From assembly GCF_048771995.1 (NCBI RefSeq), contig NC_133043.1, positions 10,744,501 through 10,808,500 of the forward strand: DNA of 64,000 nucleotides. Reading direction: 5' to 3'. The notes under the pieces were generated by a model. The model was not told where the DNA came from. It worked only from the letters and a program-made list of their open reading frames with translations, and did no database searches. The translations under genes and the position numbers were made by a program. The stretch comes from Taeniopygia guttata. Its lineage: Eukaryota; Chordata; Aves; Passeriformes; Estrildidae. Every line of letters begins with the position of its first letter. Position 1 is the first letter of the stretch. Below are positions 35,862 through 45,900 of the stretch, one piece after another.

Positions 35862-36406
35862 CAGCCCGGGGAGCTCCGAGCCCTGGAGCCGGGGAGCTCC
35901 GAGCCCTGCAGCCGGGGAGCTCCGAGCCCTGCAGCCGGGGAGCTCCGTGCCCTGCAGCCGGGGAGCTCCGTGCCCTGCAGCCGGGGAGCTCCGAGCCCTG
36001 CAGCCGGGGAGCTCCGTGCCCTGCGGCCGGGGAGCAGCGAGCCCTGCAGCCGGGCCGCTCCGAGCCCTGCGGCCGGGGAGCTCCGAGCCCTGCAGCCGGG
36101 GAGCTCCGTGCCCTGCGGCCGGGCCGCTCCGTGCCCTGCGGCCGGGGAGCTCCGAGCCCTGCAGCCGGGGAGCTCCGTGCCCTGCGGCCGGGCCGCTCCG
36201 AGCCCTGCGGCCGGGGAGCTCCGAGCCCTGCAGCCGGGGAGCTCCGTGCCCTGCGGCCGGGGAGCTCCGTGCCCTGCGGCCGGGGAGCTCCGAGCCCTGC
36301 GGCCGGGGAGCTCCGAGCCCTGCGGCCGGGGAGCTCCGTGCCCTGCGGCCGGGCCGCTCCGAGCCCTGCGGCCGGGGAGCTCCGTGCCCTGCGGCCGGGG
36401 AGCAGC
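35862..36406. repeat. GC-rich minisatellite, 23-bp units
   Basis: About 24 units with core GGGGAGCTCCGAGCCCTGC. Alternating variants: CCGAGCC or CCGTGCC, GCAGCC or GCGGCC, and GGGCCGCTCC in place of GGGGAGCTCC. The period of 23 cycles through all three frames and no frame on either strand meets a stop, so the long Pro/Ala/Gly/Ser-rich open frames here are artefacts. It starts about 600 bases after the NOG 3' UTR. Confidence 0.95.
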
Positions 36407-36745
36407 GCGCCGTGCCGCCCGTGCTGCCGCGGGTGCCCGAGCTCCGCCGCCGCCCGCTCCCGGCCCGCCCCCCGGGGCCGCCCCCGCCCGCTGCCCGCGG
36501 TGCTGCGGAACGGAACGGCCCGGCCCGGCCCGGCCCGCGCGGCTCCGCGGCACCCGCAGCTGTCCCGCGGCTCCGTCGGGAGTCGGCCCAATTAGAGACG
36601 TGTTGGACTTTGACGTGCTGGGAGAGCCGACGGTTCATATCTCATAGATACCAACGGCGAAAACAAACTCTCCACGTGTTCTTCAAAGGCTCCCTGACAG
36701 TGCAGAAAACCTTTTCCTTATTTATCTTGGAGCCAAAAAAAAACT

Positions 36746-36747
<2 letters not shown>

Positions 36748-36782
<35 letters not shown>
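36748..36782 (+). repeat. T35 homopolymer
   Basis: Thirty-five consecutive T, close in length to the T36 tract in the NOG 3' UTR. There is no retroposon body that I recognise beside it. Confidence 0.9.
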
Positions 36783-36784
<2 letters not shown>

Positions 36785-39700
36785 TTCTTCTCCAAGACTC
36801 GGAGGGAATCTATGTTAATCATTTTAAACCCGTGGGTCTTTCACAGAGACGAGCCAGCCCTGCTTTCTCTAATGCTTACTTCGGTATCTCCGAATGCATA
36901 TTCATTCCCTCGCTCAGTCTCTCGGTGCGTTTTACCGCCCGTCTCTTTGCTCTAATTTCAATAGTTTTGGGAGGGGGGAAGAAAATCAGATCTTGGGACA
37001 TTTAGGGTATTCATTAACCTAGTGAAGAGGAACAGAGGCATTATTACTCACATAGAAGGCACCCTGCCCCCATGTCTATCTAAGGGTTCATTGTAAAAGG
37101 ATTAAAAGTTAAAGACCTTCATCTTATGATTCTTTCATTTAATCTTCGTGGCGCCTGAAAGACATGCTGGATGGATGATCACATTTAAAATATTCCTAAT
37201 GTCGGCTACCTTAGGACTCCAGGCAGGGCAAACAAACGTAATTTATTTCCAGAAGAAAGGGTATATTGAGATGTTTAAGTTTATGAACCACCATTACCAT
37301 GTATATTTGTTAGGTTCTGACAAATACCCAAATAACATTAAAATCAGCCATTCATCACATATGAATTTATGCAAAACCTTGTATGCCTGGGGCCAATATT
37401 TTTTTAGACAGAGTTTCACTTGCAAAAAAAAAAAAAAAAAAAAAAAAGTTTATTTAAAAAAAAAGCAAGAGTTTTTCATGACTGGTAAACACGAGAATTA
37501 TGTGAACAGAAACTATTTCATGCTGGGATGGCAGCCAGGGACTCGGGAATGTCAACAAAAGTTCTCCGAAGGTTGAAAATGTCACTGGATTACAATACAA
37601 GGTCCTTTGCCCCATTAGCAAACTTTGCTAAAGTAATATTTTCACTACTTAGCAAGGGGCTCACCCAGTGATTTATCTGTCTGTGATCCCAGCAATGGGG
37701 CAAACAGGGACTTCATCTGGAAACCACCTCCGACTGCTGGCTTCAAGATTTAAAAATTTGTATGTGTGCAGAGATGAGTGTGTATTGGTGACTGTTACTC
37801 TGAGTGTAAAAGAAGTGTGCTGTTAATGTAGTCTAAATATTTATCACCATATCTGTCTTAATTTTAATCCAAGGGTCATTGTTACCCGTGAGTCATGTGT
37901 ACATACATGCTTTCTCAACCAATAACACCCTGTTAATAAGTTCATGAGAATATTTGGGGTTTTAAAAAATCAAGTTTCACCATCCATAAGGCCCATGATT
38001 TTTTTTTTAATAAATAGCTACATTTTGTCAGCTGGTAGATCAAAAGTAAACTGGTAGTTTTCACTGTTGTTTCTGGTCAGGTCCACTTTCTGGTCCTCCT
38101 GCCCTAGTGTTGAAATGTTTGGCTTGTAGTGGAAGTGTTTCAAGCCAAACAAATAAAATTTCTTTCTGATGAATGTTTCTATGCAAATCTATTTAATATT
38201 AGATTTTGTAATATGTTTTTGTAGCAAAATTGAATTATAGCTCTTTTAAATAGAAATCAATTCATAACACAGCCAGTTTTTCTTTGCTGATCTTTGTAGT
38301 GGCATCATACGACTGCACAAAGACCACTATGGAGAAGAAATAAGGGGAAAGTTTAAAGCTTGATTTTAGATACTCTGCAGTTTCTTCTTTTGCAATTTTA
38401 GTGTCTTAAAGCATAATAATGGGAATTTCAATTAATTTCTGTGTCTGCCATAGGCTCAGATGAGTCATTTAACCTGTGTGCTGCAGTTCTTTGTGAGGAG
38501 AACAGGACTTCTTCTTTGCTACTGTAGTCAGTCTTTATCAGAATAATCTCTCACGCCACATGTTTATTCAAAATCTAGTAAATTTAAGGCCCAGTGTTCA
38601 AGGGAGGGTCCTCTTCCTCTATGGCATTGCATTTAGCATCCAAGCCATTGTCTTTGCCAGTGCAGAGCAGTATTCTACGTATCATTCTCCAATGCTTTAT
38701 ACTTCTGATTATAAGGGATGAACATGTAGCTTTTAACCAAAGTTGTGATGATGGCTAATTTGAAAGTGCTAAGAGGAACACTGTCAATAAAAGCACAAAA
38801 AAGTAAACCAGAGTAACTTGTCCAAATTAACTAATTCAAAATTAGTTCAGATAGTGTGAAGAAAATGAACCAATTAGGAAACATTACACATTAAAGTGGT
38901 GTGCCCTCACATACATACTTAATTGAAAAATCTATTTGATTCCTTTTATCATTTTCAAAATACCACCACAAAGATGAGTTCTTGAGATTGCATGAGGACA
39001 CTGTGGAGTCATCACCAAAATCACCTCAGCTAGAAATTAGAGTGGTAATATTTGGGTAAATACTGGACAAGTTTTTTTCTTCCATAGTTTTACTAGAGAA
39101 ATAATCTTAATTTAGTTACATCAACACCTTGAAAAAAATTCCCAAGCAGTTCACCTCACGGGGCTGTGTTATATAAATGTAATCTGCACCACATTGGCTG
39201 GATCTTAGACACATTAAAGAGAAGATATTCCAGCTTGGAGATTCGCCAGGAATCTTCATTGAAAGCTGAAATAAATATAATGACGTCATCATATAATATA
39301 ACATCATAGCTTTCAAGATGAGCCAAACCAAAGGTATGCTGGCAGGGGAATGTTGCCACCTGGTAGATCCATGCTAGGAATAGATATGATACCTCCATCC
39401 AGCGGGGAGGAGAACAGCCACACTTTTCCTGGAGTGCCCACAAGGATCCTGCAGTCTCTCTGTGCCTGCAGGTCCAGTGGGAGCCTTGCTGCACGTGGGA
39501 GCTGCAGGATCTCTGTCAATGCTCTCTTTTAAGAGAGCAGCTCCAGCAAATTTAAAGAGACCTTTTCATTCCCTCTTCCCTGCTCCCAGACCAAGCAAGA
39601 AGCTCCAATGGTTAAAAGGAAGGGAATGAATACAGTCACTTGAAACAACTGTTGGAATGGTTCAGACAGGAACAGAAATATTCAGCAATCAACATTAAAG

Positions 39701-41859
39701 ACTCTAAATCCTTGGAGGTGTTATTGCAGGATCAGCAGCTTACAGCCCTCTTTGTGAAGCCTGGGTACCAGTGTATTACTGTTAAGTCCCCTGCAGCTTG
39801 CTCCCTGAGGGGAAAGCAGCTGCCCTGTGGGATGTGCTTTTGAAGAGTCTGGGAGAAAAGCTACTGCAGAGAAATCTGCACGGGGTAACGTCACCGTGAG
39901 TCACTTTTCCCTGCTGAACGTGGGACAGGAGTGCAGAGATACCACAGTTTAGCCTCTGACTATGTTGGTGGATGGCTTACATGGAAACCAGCTGAGCTGA
40001 TGCTGTGGGAGCTCAGTGGTTGTAGTTCTGCCCTCTCTGGGGTATGTTCATGTGCCTTCGAGCATCGTGTTCTGAGTCAGCCCTCAGTGCCAGACCAGCC
40101 TGTGGTGCACTGAGGCCCTGCCAGCTGCAGATGTCCTGGAAAGCTTTGGAGCCATCCCTGAGGGGCCTCTGGCTGTGTGTGGGTGCTCCCATCGCAGCGC
40201 CCAGCTGAACTGACTGGGGCAGCAGCACTGACTGCAAGCACACAGATCCTGGCACTGACTGCTCCTGAGCCTGCTCTTCACCAGCACAGACATCATCCAG
40301 CACTCAGGGCTCTCCCGTGGAGAATCCCAGAGCGGTCGCTGCATCAGATAACCATAACAGAGTTTGAAAATAGGTTTCACACTCCCTCCTCGTTGTTTTC
40401 TTTCCCTCATGAGAGGGGGAGTGGCAAGGCTCCCATCACAAAGAACGTTACTCAGAACCAGAACAGATCTTAAGGCACAACACTAAAAACCTGTATGCAA
40501 TGGAGAAGGACTGGGTGGCTCGAGGGATTGGTAATGGTATAAAGAGCTTTTCACCACTAGGCTTCTGGCTCTGGTCCAGAGGTAGTAACTGAAAGCCACA
40601 GTCATCTGATGCCTGCGGAGTGGGCTCTGTAGAATGAGTTGTTGGTCTCTGCATAGATCCTACCAAGCAGGGTCCAGATCACAAAGCCACCACCAGAACT
40701 GTCATGCTTGCAAGAATTATCAATCCAAACTGCAAAATAAAACTGGAATGAGGATGTTTGAACTGTGTTTGTGGTTAGTAGCTTAGCAGTTTGCGATTGT
40801 GATTGTGATTTGATTATGATTGTGAAGAGTATACTGTTGTTGGGTATTTTTCTTTTGTGGGGAGGGATTAAATTAGGAGAATGTAGCCAGATAGCCCTTT
40901 GTATTGATACAACCTCAACAGCATTTCCCTTCTGGCATAGTAATGACTTTATTTTTGGCCTACACCTGGCAACTTACTACCTGGCTTGGATGTAAACCAT
41001 GGTCCAGAGGAAGACAGAGCAAACAGAAGAGCCAGGCATACTTGTATTAATTGAACTGCCTCCTGCACTGGGTGGTGTAAATAACTTAATAATAAGTGCA
41101 TTTTATTAAGTACCTACTGATGCAAATACCTTATTTACAGCAGTGCAACTTTCCAGGGCTCAGGTTAGAGGTTACCTTTCCATAGTATTCCCAATCACGG
41201 AGCTCTGAGCACACATTTCTCTGGACAATTTCAGAATATTGTTGCCAGGCCGATGTGTTGTACCTGTGCAATAAAAAAAAATCCAGTACCTTTCTCAGCA
41301 ATAAATAAGCTGAGTTTAACTTGAAATATTAGGAAAAAGAAGTACATAAAACCCATATATATTTATATAAGAGCCAGTGTAAACATCAGTCCTCTGTTTT
41401 AAAATGAACCTTCTGGTATTCCAGGCACTTCATAATATTGTCTGGGAGTGAAAAATGGACAGAAAATAATTTTCCCTTACTCCCTCTCCTAGTTTGCTTT
41501 GGACATTTAGACACTGCATATCTAGCTAGGTTTATTTTGCCTTTTGCATGGATTTGTTCCTCCAAGGGCATTCCATTTTTCACACAGCAACAGAATGTTG
41601 AATAATATTGCACAGATATTATTGTAAACATGCATAAATTACTAGAGAGATTTTATAGCTCAGTGACACGTGCTGAAATACTATCTTTAAAAATCAGGTG
41701 GACTTCCAAGTTCATCATGTTCTTTTGGAATAAGTGGGTAAATTTTTGTTTTGTAGGTAATACTTGCACAATAAATGAGGTCATTGACCTGAACCTTGAA
41801 ACTGTTGTAAATAAGCCTCAGTTATTAGCCATGCCTAAATTAGATCTCAGTGCTACATC
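36783..41859. other. Gene-free stretch downstream of NOG
   Basis: No supported gene. It holds a POU-type near-palindrome ATGCATATTCAT at 36894-36905, A24 at 37424-37447, AP-1 cores TGAGTCA at 37889-37895 and 38461-38467, a perfect CRE palindrome at 39280-39289, and a GATTGT-type hexanucleotide run near 40795-40826. The segment 37590-38050 is AT-rich with several TAAT-type cores and looks like a possible enhancer, but conservation was not tested. Confidence 0.5.
39280..39289. promoter_or_regulatory. Perfect CRE palindrome
   Basis: ATGACGTCAT contains the full TGACGTCA site for CREB/ATF proteins and retains its CpG in an otherwise AT-rich, CpG-poor setting. Function not shown. Confidence 0.35.
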
Positions 41860-42346
41860 TCCTGGCCTTAGAAACACCCAGGTACCTCTCCTCTCTCTCA
41901 TTGTATCTGCTCCTGGCTTCATGAGGATGTGAGGAGTCCTTTTCACCCAGCAGTGTCTGGGTCTGTGGGGGGTTCACCCTGGCAGGACTCCAGGTGCCCA
42001 CCAACGCTGCTCTATCACTCCTCATCTGGAAGGGGGGCAGAAAATACAACACGGGGGTTCTTGGGTCAAAAGAAAGGCAGGGAAAAATCCCTCACCAATT
42101 ACCTTAACAGGCAAAACAGACCTAGCTTGGGGAAATTTATTTATTACCAATCAAACCAAATCTTAAAACACCTCCCCTCCACCCCTCCCTTCTTTCCAGG
42201 CTTAAATGCACTCCTCTTTCTCTCTGCTTCCTCCCCACCAGCAGCACAGAGGCTGGGAACTGGGGGCTGGGGTCAGATCATCATGTGTCATTCTGTTGTT
42301 CCTCCCTGCGAAGCGAAAGGGAGCAAGAGAATTCCTCACACTCTGC

Positions 42347-42510
42347 CCAGCTCCAGGGTGGGCTCGTCTCTCCACGGGGCCACAGGTCCTGCCAGCTCCA
42401 GGGTGGGCTCCTCTCTCCACGGGGCCACAGGTCCTGCATGATCCAGGGTGGGCTCGTCTCTCCATGGGGCCGCAGGTCCTGGCAGCTCCAGCATGGGCTT
42501 CCCATGGCCA
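42347..42510. repeat. 45-bp tandem repeats inside the LTR fossil
   Basis: Three good copies and a degraded fourth at exact 45-base spacing (starts 42347, 42392, 42437, 42482), cores CTCCAGGGTGGGCTC and GGGGCCACAGGTCCTG. As 45 is a multiple of 3, the minus strand shows a 15-residue repeat frame, an artefact. Tandem repeats of this kind are part of the LTR family as I know it. Confidence 0.85.
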
Positions 42511-42850
42511 GCTTGGCCTGGGCTCCTCCAGGGCTGCAGGCGATGTCTGCTCCACGGGGCACCAGGAACAGCCTTCCTGACCGTGCTCTTCACCAGGGCA
42601 CCCTCTGCTCCTGGAGGTGCTCCCCCTCCTTCTGCACTGCCCTGGGTGTCTGCGGAGTTGTTTTCCTCCAGTATTCTCACTCCTCTTTGTGGCTGAAGTA
42701 GCTGGATTTTTTATTTCCATTCCTAAATAGCTTTGCCCAGAGGCTCTCCCGTCACGGCTCACGGGCTCAGCCTTGGTGCACCTTGGAGCCAGCTGGAATT
42801 GGCTCCGTGGGACATGGGGGAAGCGTTTCACTGGAGGCACCCCTGTGGCC

Positions 42851-42904
42851 CCCAGCTGCCCACAGCTGCCCACAGCTGCCCACAGCTGGCCACAGCTGGC
42901 CACA
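42851..42904. repeat. 10-bp tandem repeat at the LTR fossil edge
   Basis: About five copies of CACAGCTGCC, the last ones CACAGCTGGC. Each contains a CAGCTG E-box core. Appears to be a local expansion near one end of the LTR fossil. Confidence 0.9.
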
Positions 42905-42920
42905 CAAAGCCAGCACGGTT

Positions 42921-45900
42921 GTGTGTGTGCACACTGGAGCTCCTGGTGAGCTGGGCAGGCTAACAAAGCTCCCTGAGTGCTACATGAAGAAGGCATTAAG
43001 GCTGGACCACCAGGTTGGGAGTTGTTACACTGTACTTCAGCTGTCTCCAGAAGTGCACAGCATTCTGCTCCGAGCCAGAAAACCTCGAGCACAGCTCAGC
43101 CAAGGCTTCACAAGCACATCCCCAGAAGGACTCGCTGCTCACCCCACTGCCTGTAGCTCCCTCTTGGACCAGCTGAAACCCCAACACCCTGTACCAGCGT
43201 CCCGAGGGGACCGGGAGCAGCTTGGGTGTTCAGGGGAGGGCTGTTCTACCTAACCAGGAACAGCTGAGTGTTGTGGTTTGTATAAACTGTTTGCCATGTA
43301 TGTGTGGCATGTGGCAGTAAATGAAACACTTACTTTAAAACTTATTGAAGTTCCTTCAGCAAAAAAATTAATGTGGGGTTGGCTTTTATGCGTTGTTTCA
43401 AATGAAGCAGAGATTTATACACCTTATTATCCTAATTTTTTTCCAGACACGATCCTGAATATCTCTCATATCTTATGGGAAATCAAATATCAGAGATCAC
43501 TGTTAATTTCCCATCTATGGTAAGAACAAAAAAATGAGTAGGTCTAATGAAGTGGCATGTAGTCAAATGTTCAGACTGTAATCATCCACGAAATATTTAA
43601 AGCAATCTGAAAGAAACTTTTCAGACTAGGTAGACTAGGTTCCTCTTACTCCTAAGCTTCTGAGAGACGCCAACAAATTTTAAGGGCAACATTTTCAGTC
43701 CTGGGTGCTTGAGATTAGGCATCTTGTTCAATAAGATGACATCTATGGCAGGAAAAACCTTTGGTTTGAATTTTTGGATGCAGGAATTCACCTCAGTAGG
43801 AGACAATGACAATACACCACACTGTGAAAGACAGCAGATGTAGCTTTACTGCTACATACAAGACTCTATCTGATATGGTGAATTTTTTAATTGGTTACAA
43901 TAAGATGTTTTGTTTTGTTTTCAAAAGAGCTAAGAGATGCACGTTTTTTAAAATGGGGCATTTAGGTATATAACATTTCTAGGAGCTGCAGAAAACCCCA
44001 TTTCCAAATCTTCTCACTCTAAAGTAATGAGAAAAAGAGGTGAACTTGGAGTTTCTCACAGACAAGAGAAATCCTAAAGCAAAATAGTTGGATTCTAAGC
44101 CATATATTCTGTCAGGATGGATTTATAGGGGTAAAGGGAGGATGGGGGAGGAAGAGCTAAGGCAGCATCGCCCTCTTTTCACTTTTTTCCCTTCTCCTGC
44201 CTTCCACCAGCATGGGTGATGGGGTCACTTGCTGAAGGAGTGGTTGAGTCTCCTCTGTCCTTCATTTCAGCTCTACATCAGCCCCTGCAGATGTGATGGA
44301 TAGACATAGTGACTTCAATACAGTTATTTTATGCCAATCAAAGATCTTCATCTGCTTTTAAAAATACTTCATATTAAGAAAATATAAGATCTTTTTTTCT
44401 ATTTCTTATTGCCTAGAATATTTCTGTCTTTGTAATTACTTGTCACTGAAATTTAAATTTCCCTTTGCCTGTTATATGTTCCCTGAAGGTTGTCCTAATA
44501 TTGTGATTAAAATATTTTTTTTACTGAATAGTAGGTGTTCTTTGAAATTCCACATTTTGTCTTGCAGGTTTAGCTTTGTGGAATTTCTTTCACTTTCTGT
44601 AAAAACAGAGCAAAACATGGACTTTAATGTTAATAACTGGGAGACCATAGAGATTAACACAGTCCACCATATAGACAGCACGGACCAACCACCCTAATTT
44701 CAATTGAAAACAAAATATCCTTAAAAATTTGCTGTAGCACCAAATGATAGATCTGAATCATGAGTAGCTCTACTGTGAATATAAAATAGCCCCATTGCAA
44801 TTCATCCCCAAATCTCCTCTTTTCTCAGATGCTCTTGAGCATCATTTCTGTGGTGCCACTTGGAATGTGTAGTCAAATATGTTATTTATTTCAAAGTATG
44901 CCTTCCAGCCTCACTGAACAATTCTATAGTTTACTCTGTAACCCTTGTCCCTCTTCTTAGTATTTTAGATTCATATGAGTATTCCTGCTGTAAATTGCTC
45001 AAAATAGTTTAGGTTCTGTAAGGCAGTAAATGCTCCTGGCCCTACCTGTGCAAATTGTCTTACTAAGGTAAATAAATTTATCTACTGGTACAGCCTGAGG
45101 AAAATATTTTAGCAGCTTTTCTGGGGCAAAACCAGTGACTCATCGGCAGCGTAACATTTTATAGATTCCTATCAGCTGAAAAACCTGCCTGCTTTGAGCT
45201 TTGAAAACAGTAAACTATTTTTTTCAATAAAAGATTTTGTTCTGATCTTTTCAGGGTAATACCTGTTGATTTTTTTAACTTAGTGGGTTTTTTCATTTTA
45301 GAAGTCCTCATTCAATTCTGTTACAAAAATCCATTTCTTTTTAGCCCGCATAAACTGAAATCCCATTTCAATCAAAATTATACTCAGTAAAATGGAACAT
45401 CAGGCAAAGATGGAACAGAGCAATCCATGTGATTCTGAGCCAGTATTTCTTATTTTTCAGCTCACCAAAATTTATTTAAATGTATTATTTTTGAGCTCAA
45501 AGCATATATTTAAATTATTCACCAGAGCTGTGAGGAATGGAAAATTTAGATTGTCTCAGGGCTCAAATCAGATGCCAGATCCATGGCTGCAGTAAATCAG
45601 CATAGCTGTGCTGATGTCGGGTGAGCTGGGTGGTTTTATGCCAGCAAGGAATCCATTTCCACTTAAATATTTGGCTCAGTAGGAATGTGTAGATGGACTC
45701 TTCAGGTGGCTATGGCTTGGGGCTGAGATCTTGAGAGGAAAGACTGGCAAGGCAAAAGTAGTGTCTGACTTACCTGTGGCACTAGTGTGTGATGTTTGAG
45801 TACTTAGTGTGTGCACGGTCAGTATTACATGAATTCCCTTCCACACTTCTTCACTAGGAATATTAAAAGTTGCATAACCTCCAAGTCTTTCTATGAGCTG

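Larger units (their letters stand above)
35290..36600. promoter_or_regulatory. Second CpG-dense block downstream of NOG
   Basis: GC- and CpG-rich DNA at 35310-35575 and again around and after the 23-bp minisatellite to about 36600, including a CCGGC-type run near 36515-36535. Between the two parts lies a less GC-rich segment with a T-box half-site. No gene is supported. It may be an extension of the NOG CpG-rich domain, a small promoter or simply GC-rich repeat DNA. Confidence 0.45.
41860..42920 (-). mobile_element. LTR-type endogenous retrovirus fossil (probably a solo LTR), antisense
   Basis: The stretch matches, from memory, a repeat abundant in songbird genomes that I take to be an ERV-derived LTR. 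Hallmarks on the plus strand in order: CACCAACGCTGCTCTATCAC, the A/T-rich segment around 42130-42150 holding the antisense polyadenylation signal, TTAAAACACC with a C-rich run, tandem repeats at 42347-42510, GGTGTCTGCGGAGTTGTTTT, TATTCTCACTCCTCTTTG and CTTGGAGCCAGCTGGAATTG. No gag, pol or env is present. It is diverged and non-functional, probably of moderate age. Ends are approximate and the family name is not certain. Confidence 0.6.

Noticed and set aside
35689-37005. Open frames up to 428 codons around 35.7-37.0 kb
   Set aside because: They arise from the 23-bp minisatellite and the following poly(T) tract (Phe run).
42202-43092. Minus-strand open frame of 296 codons
   Set aside because: It lies mostly within the LTR-type fossil and its 45-bp and 10-bp repeats, and shows no retroviral or host protein motif.
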